Below, in pieces: positions 23,892 through 31,985 of a DNA stretch of 35,508 bases. A model generated the notes under the pieces. The model made no database searches and was not told the origin of the DNA. It saw only the letters and a program-made list of their open reading frames with translations. The position numbers and the translations under genes are program-made. The DNA is from Streptomyces sp. Ncost-T10-10d (lineage in GTDB: Bacteria > Actinomycetota > Actinomycetes > Streptomycetales > Streptomycetaceae). The stretch is taken from assembly GCF_900091955.1 (NCBI RefSeq), contig NZ_FMDF01000232.1:1-35508 (forward strand). The letters are read 5' to 3'. Every line of letters starts with the position of its first letter. The first letter of the stretch is position 1.

Positions 23892-25208
23892 ATGACCGAA
23901 AGTGCCGTGCACCCCGCCCTCTGGCCCGCCCCCCGAGCGAGCGGCGCCGTCGACGCGACCGTCACCGTGCCCGGATCGAAATCGGTCACCAATCGCGCCC
24001 TCGTCCTCGCCGCTCTCGCCGCCGAGCCCGGCTGGCTGCGCCGCCCGCTGCGCTCCCGCGACACCCTGCTGATGGCCGAGGCGCTGCGCGCGATGGGCGT
24101 CGGCATCGAGGAAGGCGTCGGCCCGGACGGCTCCGGCGAGGCCTGGCGGGTCATCCCGGCCGGGCTGCACGGCCCCACCACGATCGATGTCGGCAATGCC
24201 GGGACGGTCATGCGCTTCCTGCCGCCGGTCGCGGCCCTCGCCGAGGGCCCGATCCGCTTCGACGGCGACCCCCGTTCGTACGAACGCCCGCTGAACGGCG
24301 TGATCGACGCGCTGCGGGTACTGGGCGCCCGGATCGACGACGACGGGCGCGGTTCGCTGCCGCTGACCGTGCACGGCGGCGGTGCGCTGGACGGCGGACC
24401 GGTGTCGATCGACGCCTCCTCGTCCTCCCAGTTCGTCTCGGCGCTGCTGCTGTCGGCGCCGCGCTACAACCAGGGGGTGGAGGTGCGCCACACCGGCGCG
24501 AGGCTCCCCTCCATGCCACACATCCGGATGACCGTCGACATGCTGCGGGCCGTGGGCGCCCAGGTCGACGAGCCGGAGACGGGCGGCGAGCCGAACGTCT
24601 GGCGGGTCTCGCCCTCCGCCCTGCTCGGCCGCGATCTGACCGTCGAGCCCGACCTCTCCAACGCCCAGCCGTTCCTCGCCGCCGCGCTGGTCACCGGCGG
24701 CCGGGTCACCATCCCCGACTGGCCCGAGCGCACCACCCAGCCCGGTGACGCACTGCGGGAGATCTTCACCGCGATGGGCGGCAGCTGCGAGCTGACCGAG
24801 CGCGGCCTCACCTTCACCGGTTCGGGCCGTATCCACGGCATCGACGTCGACCTCGGCGAGGTCGGCGAGCTCACCCCGGGCATCGCGGCGGTCGCGGCCC
24901 TCGCCGACGGCCCGTCCACCCTGAGCGGTGTCGCTCATCTGCGGCTGCACGAGACGGACCGGCTGGCCGCGCTCACCAAGGAGATCAACGAGCTCGGCGG
25001 CGACGTCACCGAGACCGCCGACGGGCTCCGCATCCGGCCCCGGCCGCTGCACGGCGGTACCTTCCATACGTACGACGACCACCGGATGGCAACCGCGGGG
25101 TCGATCATCGGCCTTGCCGTCCCCGGAGTGGAGATCGAGAACGTGGCGACAACCGCCAAGACCCTGCCGGACTTCCCGCAGATGTGGACCGGAATGCTCG
25201 GGGCCTGA
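23892..25208 (+). CDS. aroA: 3-phosphoshikimate 1-carboxyvinyltransferase (EPSP synthase)
   Basis: AroA (438 residues) joins shikimate-3-phosphate and phosphoenolpyruvate in aromatic amino acid synthesis. Family motifs run in order: PGSKSVTNRALV, NAGTVMRFLPP, DASSSSQFVSALLL, LHETDRLAALTKEI with the catalytic Asp region, and TYDDHRMA. The ATG at 23892 is chosen; an in-frame GTG at 23883 lies 9 nt earlier. No clear Shine-Dalgarno sequence is present, and a TAAAGT at 23879-23884 could serve a leaderless transcript. The rsgA gene follows after 3 nt, so the two form an operon. Confidence 0.95.
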   Translation: MTESAVHPALWPAPRASGAVDATVTVPGSKSVTNRALVLAALAAEPGWLRRPLRSRDTLLMAEALRAMGVGIEEGVGPDGSGEAWRVIPAGLHGPTTIDVGNAGTVMRFLPPVAALAEGPIRFDGDPRSYERPLNGVIDALRVLGARIDDDGRGSLPLTVHGGGALDGGPVSIDASSSSQFVSALLLSAPRYNQGVEVRHTGARLPSMPHIRMTVDMLRAVGAQVDEPETGGEPNVWRVSPSALLGRDLTVEPDLSNAQPFLAAALVTGGRVTIPDWPERTTQPGDALREIFTAMGGSCELTERGLTFTGSGRIHGIDVDLGEVGELTPGIAAVAALADGPSTLSGVAHLRLHETDRLAALTKEINELGGDVTETADGLRIRPRPLHGGTFHTYDDHRMATAGSIIGLAVPGVEIENVATTAKTLPDFPQMWTGMLGA

Positions 25209-25211
25209 GAC

Positions 25212-26228
25212 ATGCGCCGCTACGGCAAGAACCCCGACGAGGACGACATCCGGTTCCGCCCCAACCCGAAGGGCAACCGGCCTCGTACGCATACCCGCCC
25301 GAAGCACGAGGACGCCGAGGAGGGCATGGTCCTCACCGTCGACCGCGGCCGCCTCACCTGTCTCGTCGACGGCCGTACGGTCATGGCGATGAAGGCCCGT
25401 GAGCTGGGCCGGAAGGCAGCCGTGGTGGGTGACACCGTCTCCATCGTCGGCGATCTGTCCGGCGACAAGGACACCCTCGCCCGCATCGTCCGCATCGGTG
25501 AGCGCCGCTCGGTGCTGCGCCGGACCGCGGACGACGACGATCCGTACGAGCGGGTGGTCGTCGCCAACGCCGACCAGCTGGCGATCGTCACCGCACTGGC
25601 CGATCCGGAACCCCGCCCGCGGATGATCGACCGCTGTCTGGTCGCCGCGTACGACGGCGGGCTCTCCCCGCTCCTGGTGCTGACCAAGTCCGATCTGGCC
25701 TCCCCGGACAAGCTGCTGGAGGCGTACATCCCGCTGGGCGTCCCGTTCATCGTCACCAGCCGCGAGGAGCTGGAGAACGGCGACGCGGCGGAGCGGGTCC
25801 GCGAGCAGCTGCGCGACCGGGTCACCGCGTTCGTCGGGCACTCCGGTGTCGGGAAGACCACGCTGGTCAACGCGCTCGTGCCAAAGGACCGGCGGCGTAC
25901 CACCGGGGTCGTCAACGCGGTCACCGGCCGTGGCCGGCACACCACCACATCGGCACTGGCGCTCCCCCTGCCCGACTACCGCGGCTGGGTGATCGACACC
26001 CCCGGTGTGCGCTCCTTCGGGCTCAACCACATCGACCCGTCCCGGGTGATCCACGCGTTCTTGGACCTGGAGCCGGGCACCGAGGACTGCCCGCGCGGCT
26101 GCACCCACGACAGCAATCAACCGGAATGCGCCCTGGACGCCTGGGTGGCGGACGGCCACGCAGATCCGGCGCGGCTTGAATCACTGCGGCGGCTGATGTC
26201 CACCCGGGAGCGACGCGAAGGCGACTGA
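25212..26228 (+). CDS. rsgA: Ribosome small-subunit GTPase RsgA
   Basis: RsgA (338 residues) is a late 30S maturation GTPase. An OB-fold at about residues 35-105 precedes a circularly permuted GTPase domain, so the order is TKSD (G4), then GHSGVGKTTLVN (G1/P-loop), then DTPG (G3). A C-terminal zinc knuckle has C-x4-C-x-H and a later Cys (CPRGCTHDSNQPEC). The start lies 3 nt after the aroA stop. The aroA-rsgA pairing is typical of streptomycetes. Confidence 0.94.
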   Translation: MRRYGKNPDEDDIRFRPNPKGNRPRTHTRPKHEDAEEGMVLTVDRGRLTCLVDGRTVMAMKARELGRKAAVVGDTVSIVGDLSGDKDTLARIVRIGERRSVLRRTADDDDPYERVVVANADQLAIVTALADPEPRPRMIDRCLVAAYDGGLSPLLVLTKSDLASPDKLLEAYIPLGVPFIVTSREELENGDAAERVREQLRDRVTAFVGHSGVGKTTLVNALVPKDRRRTTGVVNAVTGRGRHTTTSALALPLPDYRGWVIDTPGVRSFGLNHIDPSRVIHAFLDLEPGTEDCPRGCTHDSNQPECALDAWVADGHADPARLESLRRLMSTRERREGD

Positions 26229-26318
26229 CCCCGGCACGTTTGCGATCTGCTGCCGCAGGTAAGTGCATAATCACGCCCAGCGAGGCAAGGCGGTCACCGA
26301 CGTGGGAGGGCACTGACG

Positions 26319-26642
26319 ATGGCGTGGCTGCTGGTCGTGGTCGCAGGACTTCTGGAGACCGGCTTCGCCGTCTGTCTGAAACTCTCGCACGGTTTCACCC
26401 GGCTCTGGCCGACCGTCGCGTTCTGCATCTTCGCCCTCGGCAGCTTCGGTCTGCTGACTCTGTCGCTGAAGAAACTCGACGTGGGGCCCGCCTACGCCGT
26501 ATGGACGGGCATCGGCGCGGCGGGCACCGCGATCTACGGCATGGTCTTCCTCGACGACGTGGTCTCCACCCTCAAGCTGGTCTCGATCTCGCTGGTGATC
26601 GTCGGAGTGATCGGACTACAGCTCTCGGGCTCGTCCCACTGA
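26319..26642 (+). CDS. SMR-family exporter, Gdx/SugE-like
   Basis: This 107-residue protein has four membrane helices of the small multidrug resistance family. The essential helix-1 Glu is in LLETGFAVCLK, and the helix-3 segment VWTGIGAAGTAIYG is closer to Gdx (SugE) guanidinium exporters than to EmrE-type drug pumps. It would work as an antiparallel dimer driven by protons. The ATG follows GGGAGGGC. I looked for a guanidine riboswitch in the 90-bp leader and saw none. Confidence 0.88.
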   Translation: MAWLLVVVAGLLETGFAVCLKLSHGFTRLWPTVAFCIFALGSFGLLTLSLKKLDVGPAYAVWTGIGAAGTAIYGMVFLDDVVSTLKLVSISLVIVGVIGLQLSGSSH

Positions 26643-26763
26643 CCGCGCGTCGCGCTCACACCCCGGCAACCCGTTCGCGAGAAGTGGCACGCGGCGGTGT
26701 GACCGGCACCCGCGCCGGCGTCACCCGGCCCGCGACCGCTGCTCCGCCTCGCGCACCGAGCGG

Positions 26764-27378
26764 TCACCCGGTGGGCCGCCACTCCACCACCTCACGCACC
26801 AGCGGCGCCACCTCCCCCTCCGTCCCCGGGGGAGTCGGCACCAGCGCGTAACTCAGTGCGAGCCTCAGCGCGATCTCGCAGGTCGCGGCCAGTACCTCCG
26901 GGTCGTGTGGTGGCCGTCCCTCGTCGAGGGCGGCCACCGCTCGCGCTCCGACCTGGCCGAGCAGTTCGGCGGGCGTCGGCGTCCCGGCATCGGCCCGCCG
27001 CTGGGCGGGCACGAGCGATGCGGTCGGCGCCACGGGGTGTGGGGGACGGGGTAATCGCTCATCCCAGCAGCCCGTGAGCAACCCCCTGACCAGGGCATTC
27101 GCTCGAACGGCGCGGACGGTCCAGGCAGCGGTGGCCGCCAGCCTGTCCCCCGTACCGCCTGCTGATCCCAGAGCCCGGTCGACTCCGGCCAGATAGCCGT
27201 CGGCAGCGCTCCGGACCAAAGCGCGGCCCAAGCCGTCCTTGCCGCCGAACTCGTTGTAGAGGGTCTGCCGGGAGACTCCGGCGGCGGACGCGACATCGAC
27301 CATGCGCACCGCCGACCAGGGCAGACCGGCCAGCGCCGAGAGTGCGGCGTCCAGCAATGCGTCTCGCGCTGTGGGCAT
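26764..27378 (-). CDS. TetR-family transcriptional regulator
   Basis: This 204-residue regulator has the N-terminal TetR helix-turn-helix (VRMVDVASAAGVSRQTLYNEFGGKDGL, about residues 24-50). A variable all-helical ligand domain follows. The ATG at 27378 has GGGAGG with a 5-nt spacer; the adjacent ATG 27381 and an upstream TTG are less well placed. It is convergent with the SMR gene and divergent from hisN, so either neighbour might be a target, but no clear operator was identified beyond the promoter elements. Confidence 0.87.
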   Translation of the reverse strand: MPTARDALLDAALSALAGLPWSAVRMVDVASAAGVSRQTLYNEFGGKDGLGRALVRSAADGYLAGVDRALGSAGGTGDRLAATAAWTVRAVRANALVRGLLTGCWDERLPRPPHPVAPTASLVPAQRRADAGTPTPAELLGQVGARAVAALDEGRPPHDPEVLAATCEIALRLALSYALVPTPPGTEGEVAPLVREVVEWRPTG

Positions 27379-27410
27379 CATCGCCTCCCGCGCCAAGGGC
27401 TCTGCTTCCC

Positions 27411-27439
27411 AGAGTTGACGCGCTTGAGGGGACTGTCAA
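27411..27439 (-). promoter_or_regulatory. Candidate promoter of the TetR gene
   Basis: On the minus strand, TTGACA (27439-27434), a 17-nt spacer and AACTCT (27416-27411) would start transcription about 26 nt before the ATG. TTGAC at 27415-27419 faces it on the plus strand, making an inverted TTGAC/GTCAA pair that could also be an operator. Confidence 0.45.
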
Positions 27440-27499
27440 TGGTCCGGGCGGCCGCGGGGCCCTGTAGCTCTGTTCACCTGCGGTCGATACTGTGACGAC

Positions 27500-28300
27500 A
27501 TGCCCGATTACCACGATGATCTGCGCCTCGCCCATGTGCTGGCGGACGCCGCCGACGCGGCGACGATGGACCGGTTCAAGGCTCTGGATCTCAAGGTCGA
27601 GACCAAGCCGGACATGACGCCGGTGAGCGAGGCCGACAAGGCCGCCGAGGAACTGATCCGCGGCCATCTCCATCGGGCGCGCCCGCGCGATGCGATTCTG
27701 GGCGAGGAATACGGAATCGAGGGCACCGGCCCGCGGCGCTGGGTCGTCGACCCGATCGACGGCACCAAGAACTATGTACGCGGCGTGCCGGTCTGGGCGA
27801 CGCTGATCTCCCTGATGGAAGCCGGGGAGGACGGGTTCCAGCCGGTGGTCGGCGTGGTATCGGCCCCCGCGCTGAACCGGCGCTGGTGGGCGGCGAAGGG
27901 TGCGGGGGCGTTCTCCGGCCGCAGTCTGACGTCCGCGACCCGGCTGCATGTGTCGAAGGTGGAGCGGATCGCGGACGCCTCGTTCGCGTACGCGTCGCTG
28001 AGCGGCTGGGAGGAGCAGGGCCGGCTCGACGGGTTCATGGATCTGACCAGGGCCTGCTGGCGCACTCGCGGGTACGGGGATTTCTGGCCGTACATGATGG
28101 TCGCCGAGGGATCGGTCGACATCTGCGCGGAGCCGGAGCTCTCGCTCTGGGACATGGCCGCGAACGCGATCATCGTCCAGGAGGCGGGCGGGAGGTTCAC
28201 CAGCCTGGACGGAGTCTCCGGCCCCGGCGGCGGCAACGCGGCAGCCTCGAACGGACTGCTCCACCACGAACTCCTGGGCTATCTGAACCAGCGCTACTGA
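27500..28300 (+). CDS. hisN: Histidinol-phosphatase (inositol monophosphatase family)
   Basis: HisN (266 residues) hydrolyses L-histidinol phosphate, the penultimate histidine-synthesis step. It has the IMPase metal motifs: Glu in LGEEYGIEG, DPIDGTKNYVRG, and WDMAANAIIVQEAGG near the C-terminus. Streptomyces uses this IMPase-type enzyme rather than a HisB-type phosphatase, and the S. coelicolor gene in this position is, as I recall, hisN. There is almost no Shine-Dalgarno sequence; TACTGT 7 bp before the ATG suggests a possibly leaderless transcript. Confidence 0.88.
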   Translation: MPDYHDDLRLAHVLADAADAATMDRFKALDLKVETKPDMTPVSEADKAAEELIRGHLHRARPRDAILGEEYGIEGTGPRRWVVDPIDGTKNYVRGVPVWATLISLMEAGEDGFQPVVGVVSAPALNRRWWAAKGAGAFSGRSLTSATRLHVSKVERIADASFAYASLSGWEEQGRLDGFMDLTRACWRTRGYGDFWPYMMVAEGSVDICAEPELSLWDMAANAIIVQEAGGRFTSLDGVSGPGGGNAAASNGLLHHELLGYLNQRY

Positions 28301-28314
28301 TCCGGATCACGCCC

Positions 28315-28350
28315 CCGAGGGGCGTCGCGCACCACCGCACGCCCCCTCGG
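28315..28350 (+). terminator. hisN terminator
   Basis: Arms CCGAGGGGCGT and ACGCCCCCTCGG (one bulged base) enclose a 13-nt loop, 14 bp after the hisN stop. Confidence 0.65.
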
Positions 28351-28417
28351 ATGATCTCGTCCCCCCTTGTTCCGGTCTCGCATCGGTGCAACTCTGAGAG
28401 TCCCCCTGCTTGTGAAC

Positions 28418-28435
28418 TTGTGAACCGACTCACGC
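28418..28435 (+). promoter_or_regulatory. Rex-like operator before the CBS gene
   Basis: TTGTGAACCGACTCACGC matches 11 of 14 fixed positions of the Rex operator TTGTGAA-N4-TTCACAA, and the left half is perfect. A second CTTGTGAA lies directly upstream (28409-28416). TTCACGAAG at 28442-28450 could also pair with it in RNA, partly covering the ribosome-binding site. Confidence 0.45.
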
Positions 28436-28465
28436 AGTCGCTTCACGAAGGAGGTGGCTCTCTTC

Positions 28466-28870
28466 ATGCTCGTCCGTGACGCCATGAGCACGCTGGTCCT
28501 CACCATCGGCCCCACCCATACACTCCGCCAGGCCGCCCGGCTGATGTCGGTCCGCCGCATCGGAGCCGCAGTCGTCCTCGACCAGGACACCAGCGGGCTC
28601 GGCATTCTCACCGAGCGCGACATCCTCAACGCGGTCGGCTCCGGCCAGAACCCCGATGTCGAGACCGCCGCCACCCACACCACCACCGATGTGGTCTTCG
28701 CCGCGCCCACCTGGACCCTGGAAGAGGCCGCGGAGGCCATGACGCACGGCGGTTTCCGCCATCTGATCGTGCTGGACGACCATGGACCCGTCGGCATCGT
28801 CTCGGTCCGCGACATCCTGCGCTGCTGGGCCCCCACCAGGCGCCGCCACCACGCGGAACTCGTCGGCTGA
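28466..28870 (+). CDS. Tandem CBS-domain protein
   Basis: This 134-residue stand-alone Bateman module consists of two CBS motifs (about residues 6-62 and 72-128). The conserved GILTERDIL and GIVSVRDIL ends are visible. Such proteins bind adenine nucleotides (AMP, ATP, NADH or SAM-like) and relay energy or redox state. The ATG at 28466 lies 11 nt after a perfect AGGAGG; a GTG at 28454 overlaps that site and is unlikely. The upstream Rex-like element would fit NADH/NAD-responsive control. It is convergent with the catalase gene. Confidence 0.85.
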   Translation: MLVRDAMSTLVLTIGPTHTLRQAARLMSVRRIGAAVVLDQDTSGLGILTERDILNAVGSGQNPDVETAATHTTTDVVFAAPTWTLEEAAEAMTHGGFRHLIVLDDHGPVGIVSVRDILRCWAPTRRRHHAELVG

Positions 28871-28885
28871 GCCCCCAAGAACGAC

Positions 28886-28925
28886 CGGTGGGCCGGTCCC
28901 CTCCGAAGAGGGAACCGGCCCACCG
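28886..28925. terminator. Bidirectional terminator between CBS and catalase genes
   Basis: An 18-bp stem with one mismatch (28886-28903 with 28908-28925) carries a CGAA loop, between two convergent genes, and can serve both. Confidence 0.8.
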
Positions 28926-28944
28926 TCGACGACAGGCGTCCTTG

Positions 28945-30396
28945 TCAGCCGCGCAGGGCCTGGACCGCGGCCTCCAGACGCTTGCCGAAGTCGCCGTCCG
29001 CCTGGCGGAAGTTGTTGATGGCACGCTCGGCGATGTCATCGCGCGACACCTTGGCGATGAACCCGGCGAGGTTGTCGATCAGCCGGGCCTTCTCGTCCTC
29101 GGAGTAGAGCCGGTAGAGGTTTCCGGCCTGCACGAAGTCGTTGTCCTCGGCGTGGCTCGGGGCCTCGTGCGTGCCGATCTCACCCGTGACCGAGGTGGGC
29201 TCCCACAGGGGCCGGTCCGTCTGGACCGGGCCACCGAAGCTGTTCGGCTCGTAGTTCTTCGCACCCTTGTGGCGGCCGTCGTAGAGGTAGCCGTCACGGC
29301 TGTTGGTGCGCGCCTCGGTGGCGTGCGGGCGGTTCACCGGCAGGTGGTCGGCGTTGATACCGACGCGGTAGCGATGGGCATCGCCGTACGCGAAGAGACG
29401 GCCCTGGAGCATCTTGTCGGGGGACGGACCGATGCCCGGCACGAAGTGCGCGGGGCTGAAGATCGACTGCTCGGTCTCCGCGAAGATGTTCTCCGGGTTG
29501 CGGTTGAGCTCCAGCTTCCCGATCTCGATCGGCGGGTAGTCCGCGTGCGGCCACACCTTGGTGAGGTCGAACGGGTTGAAGCGGTACGTGGCCGCCTCGG
29601 CCGCCGGCATGATCTGGACCTGCACCGTCCAGGACGGGAAGTCGCCGCGCTCGATCGCCTCGCGCAGATCGCGCTGGTGGCTGTCCGGGTCCTCACCGGC
29701 CAGCTTATTGGCCTCGGCCTGGGTGAGGTTCTTGATGCCCTGGTCGGTCTTGAAGTGGTACTTGACCCAGAAGACCTCGCCGGCCTCGTTGTTCCACTGG
29801 TACGTGTGCGAGCCGTACCCGTTCATGTGGCGCAGTGTGGCCGGGATGCCGCGGTCACCGAAGAGCCAGGTCACCTGGTGGGTGGACTCGGGCGACAGAC
29901 CCCAGAAGTCCCAGACGTTGTCCGCCTCCTGCGAGCCGGTGTACGGGTCGCGCTTCTGGGTGTGGATGAAGTCCGGGAACTTGATGGCGTCCTTGATGAA
30001 GAACACCGGGGTGTTGTTGCCGACGAGGTCGTAGTTGCCCTCTTCGGTGTAGAACTTCAGCGCGAAGCCGCGGGGGTCGCGCACCGCGTCGGCGGAGCCG
30101 AGGTTGCCCGCGACGGTCGAGAAGCGGAGGAACGTCTCGGTCTGCTTGCCGACCTCGGAGAGGAACTTCGCCCGCGTCCACTGGGAGACGTCACGGGTGA
30201 GCGTGAACGTGCCGTACGCACCGGCACCGCGGGCGTGCACGATGCGCTCCGGAATGCGCTCGCGGTTGAAGTGCGCGAGCTTCTCCAGCAGCGACTGGTC
30301 CTGCACCAGGACCGGACCGCCGACGCCCGCGGTCTGGCTGTTCTGGTTGTCGGCGACCGGCGCGCCGGCCTCCGTGGTGAGCGGTCCCTGCGTCAC
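28945..30396 (-). CDS. Monofunctional heme catalase (CatA/KatA type)
   Basis: This 483-residue small-subunit catalase decomposes hydrogen peroxide in the cytoplasm. It has the distal His in RIVHARGAGAYG, the distal Asn in GNNTPVFF and the proximal heme-ligand Tyr in RLFAYGDAHRYR. The GTG at 30396 has a strong AGGAGG 5 nt upstream; the frame is open further but that part overlaps the promoter. The gene is divergent from a Fur-family regulator with a palindrome between the promoter hexamers, matching the known peroxide-sensing catA-catR pair of Streptomyces. The longer 700-residue catalase type is excluded by size. Confidence 0.95.
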   Translation of the reverse strand: MTQGPLTTEAGAPVADNQNSQTAGVGGPVLVQDQSLLEKLAHFNRERIPERIVHARGAGAYGTFTLTRDVSQWTRAKFLSEVGKQTETFLRFSTVAGNLGSADAVRDPRGFALKFYTEEGNYDLVGNNTPVFFIKDAIKFPDFIHTQKRDPYTGSQEADNVWDFWGLSPESTHQVTWLFGDRGIPATLRHMNGYGSHTYQWNNEAGEVFWVKYHFKTDQGIKNLTQAEANKLAGEDPDSHQRDLREAIERGDFPSWTVQVQIMPAAEAATYRFNPFDLTKVWPHADYPPIEIGKLELNRNPENIFAETEQSIFSPAHFVPGIGPSPDKMLQGRLFAYGDAHRYRVGINADHLPVNRPHATEARTNSRDGYLYDGRHKGAKNYEPNSFGGPVQTDRPLWEPTSVTGEIGTHEAPSHAEDNDFVQAGNLYRLYSEDEKARLIDNLAGFIAKVSRDDIAERAINNFRQADGDFGKRLEAAVQALRG

Positions 30397-30469
30397 GTGC
30401 GCCTCCTGCGTCGTTCCTGCACATTCGTCATGTCCTGCACAGCCTGTCCCTTGGCGTATGCCGATCCCG

Positions 30470-30497
30470 ATCCTACAATGGACATAGTCCAAGTCAA
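30470..30497 (-). promoter_or_regulatory. Catalase promoter with overlapping palindromic operator
   Basis: On the minus strand, TTGACT (30497-30492), 16 nt and TAGGAT (30475-30470) form a good vegetative promoter. The palindrome TGGACATAGTCCA (30479-30491) lies exactly between the hexamers, where a Fur/PerR-like repressor would block initiation. Confidence 0.7.
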
Positions 30498-30520
30498 GTG
30501 AACATCCAAAGTCACACCCG

Positions 30521-30550
30521 TTCGGGACCCGGTCCCCCCACTGTTAGGCT
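30521..30550 (+). promoter_or_regulatory. catR promoter, leaderless
   Basis: TTCGGG (30521-30526), 18 nt, then a perfect-type -10 TAGGCT (30545-30550) would start transcription at or next to the ATG (30558). The gene lacks a Shine-Dalgarno sequence, which agrees with a leaderless mRNA. Confidence 0.55.
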
Positions 30551-30557
30551 TGTTCCC

Positions 30558-30977
30558 ATGAGTGACCTGTTGGAACGACTTCGCGGACGCGGCTGGCGCA
30601 TGACTGCGCAGCGGCGCGTCGTGGCCGAGGTCCTCGACGGGGACCATGTGCATCTGACTGCTGACGAGGTCCACGCCCGGGCCGTCGCCAAGCTGCCCGA
30701 GATCTCCCGCGCCACCGTCTACAACACCCTGGGCGAAATGGTGACGCTCGGCGAGGTCATCGAGGTCTCCACGGATCGCCGGGCCAAGCGGTACGACCCG
30801 AACGCACACCGCCCCCACCACCACCTCGTCTGCGCGAGCTGCGGCACCATCCGCGACGTACACCCGGCGGGCGACCCGCTGGCGGATCTGCCGAGCGACG
30901 AGCGGTTCGGTTTCACGGTCTCCAATGTCGAGGTGACCTACCGCGGTATCTGCCCGAACTGCGCCGCGACGACCTGA
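30558..30977 (+). CDS. catR: Fur-family peroxide regulator, CatR-like
   Basis: This 139-residue repressor has the winged-helix domain RGRGWRMTAQRRVVAEVL...ATVYNTLGEM. The metal-site stretch HRPHHHLVCASCG and a second C-x2-C (CPNCAATT) indicate a structural zinc site. A Fur-family protein divergent from catalase is typical of peroxide sensors of the PerR/FurA/CatR type, in which iron-catalysed oxidation relieves repression. The assignment to CatR rather than FurA rests on context only. The start is set by the frame and the -10 located 7 bp upstream, with no ribosome-binding site. Confidence 0.88.
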   Translation: MSDLLERLRGRGWRMTAQRRVVAEVLDGDHVHLTADEVHARAVAKLPEISRATVYNTLGEMVTLGEVIEVSTDRRAKRYDPNAHRPHHHLVCASCGTIRDVHPAGDPLADLPSDERFGFTVSNVEVTYRGICPNCAATT

Positions 30978-30987
30978 GTCCCGCCAC

Positions 30988-31028
30988 GGAAGGCCCCGGT
31001 GCGAGCATCGCGCGCACCGGGGCCTTCC
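30988..31028 (+). terminator. catR terminator
   Basis: A perfect 16-bp stem (30988-31003 with 31013-31028) and a 9-nt loop lie 10 bp past the catR stop. Confidence 0.8.
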
Positions 31029-31095
31029 GCATACCCCCTCGCAGGGAATGACACACCTCCCCGCCACCAGCACGTGCGCACCCCCTTCCCGAATC

Positions 31096-31108
31096 TGACG
31101 GGTAGTCA
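31096..31108. promoter_or_regulatory. Candidate operator of the ABC importer operon
   Basis: TGACGGGTAGTCA is a TGAC-N5-GTCA inverted repeat about 70 bp before the ATPase gene, next to AT-richer TCATATCG that could hold the -10. No riboswitch signature (thiamine, SAM) was found in 31029-31175. Confidence 0.3.
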
Positions 31109-31175
31109 TATCGTCTGCGGCGATCACGTCCGCCCCGCGGCGGATCCGCACCTCGATACGCGCGAGGAGAGACCC

Positions 31176-31985
31176 GTGGGAGATCCGCACCCGACCCCAC
31201 CCACAACCGCAGCCACCAGTCCCAAACTCCGCGCCGACGCGCTCACCCGCTCGTTCGGGCGCGGCGCCAAGGCCCTGCCCGCCCTCGGCCCGCTCGATCT
31301 CTCCGTCGCGCCGGGCGAGTTCACCTGCATCGTCGGCCCGTCCGGCTGCGGCAAGTCCACGCTGCTCAGGATCGCCGCCGGACTGCTCCGCCCCAGCTCC
31401 GGCGAACTGTCCATCCGTACGGCCTCACCCCGTCCGGCGGCGATGATCTTCCAGGACTACGGGATCTACGACTGGAAGACCGTGCTCGCCAATGTCCGGT
31501 TCGGTCTCGACATCCAGCGCATACCGCGCAAGGAAGCCGATGCCAGGGCGCGCGACTGGCTTGCCCGGATGGGGCTCTCCGATTTCGCGGGGGCGTATCC
31601 GGCAACCCTCTCCGGCGGTATGCGGCAACGGGTCGCGATCGCCCGCGCCCTCGCCGTCGAACCCGAAATGCTGCTGATGGACGAGCCGTTCGCGGCGCTC
31701 GACGCCCAGCTGCGCACGATCCTCCAGGACGAGCTGCTCGACCTCACCCAGACCACCCGTACCACCACCCTCTTCATCACCCACAGCCTCGAAGAGGCGA
31801 TCGTGCTCGGGGACAGGGTGCTGGTGATGTCCGCCAGACCGGGGCGGATCATCGCCGAGCGCCGCCCACCGTTCGGCCGGCCGCGCACCGGCGGGGTCCG
31901 GTCGGCACCCGAATTCACCGCGCTGAAGAGCGAGTTGTGGGAACTTCTGCGCGGTGAGGTGCGCAGGGAGGCGGTCCCGGCATGA
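31176..31985 (+). CDS. ABC importer ATPase (SsuB/TauB/ThiZ family)
   Basis: This 269-residue ATPase energises the importer encoded by the next two genes. Walker A is GPSGCGKST, the Q-loop is IFQDYG, the signature is LSGGMRQR, Walker B is LLMDEPF, and the H-loop lies in ITHSLEEA. The LEEAIVLGDRVLVMSARPGRI tail is typical of the nitrate/sulfonate/taurine subfamily. The GTG at 31176 follows GAGGAGAG; the longer frame overlaps the terminator of catR. The stop overlaps the permease ATG by 4 nt. Confidence 0.9.
   Translation: MGDPHPTPPTTAATSPKLRADALTRSFGRGAKALPALGPLDLSVAPGEFTCIVGPSGCGKSTLLRIAAGLLRPSSGELSIRTASPRPAAMIFQDYGIYDWKTVLANVRFGLDIQRIPRKEADARARDWLARMGLSDFAGAYPATLSGGMRQRVAIARALAVEPEMLLMDEPFAALDAQLRTILQDELLDLTQTTRTTTLFITHSLEEAIVLGDRVLVMSARPGRIIAERRPPFGRPRTGGVRSAPEFTALKSELWELLRGEVRREAVPA

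Noticed and set aside
23826..26159. 777-codon open frame on the minus strand opposite aroA and rsgA
   Set aside because: Both underlying genes have complete family motifs. The antisense translation is low-complexity Gly/Arg/His and has no ribosome-binding site.
26229..26318. Possible guanidine riboswitch before the Gdx-like gene
   Set aside because: I looked for guanidine-I conserved blocks and for paired ACGR-loop hairpins of guanidine-II; none are present in the 90-bp leader.
26696..26726. Terminator hairpin between the SMR and TetR genes
   Set aside because: Only a bulged CCGGC/GCCGG core pairs well, so the evidence is too weak to list as a feature. The 120-bp convergent gap shows nothing else.
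31029..31175. Possible thiamine or SAM riboswitch before the ABC importer
   Set aside because: The CUGAGA block of thiamine elements and the SAM core are absent. Only a short inverted repeat is seen.
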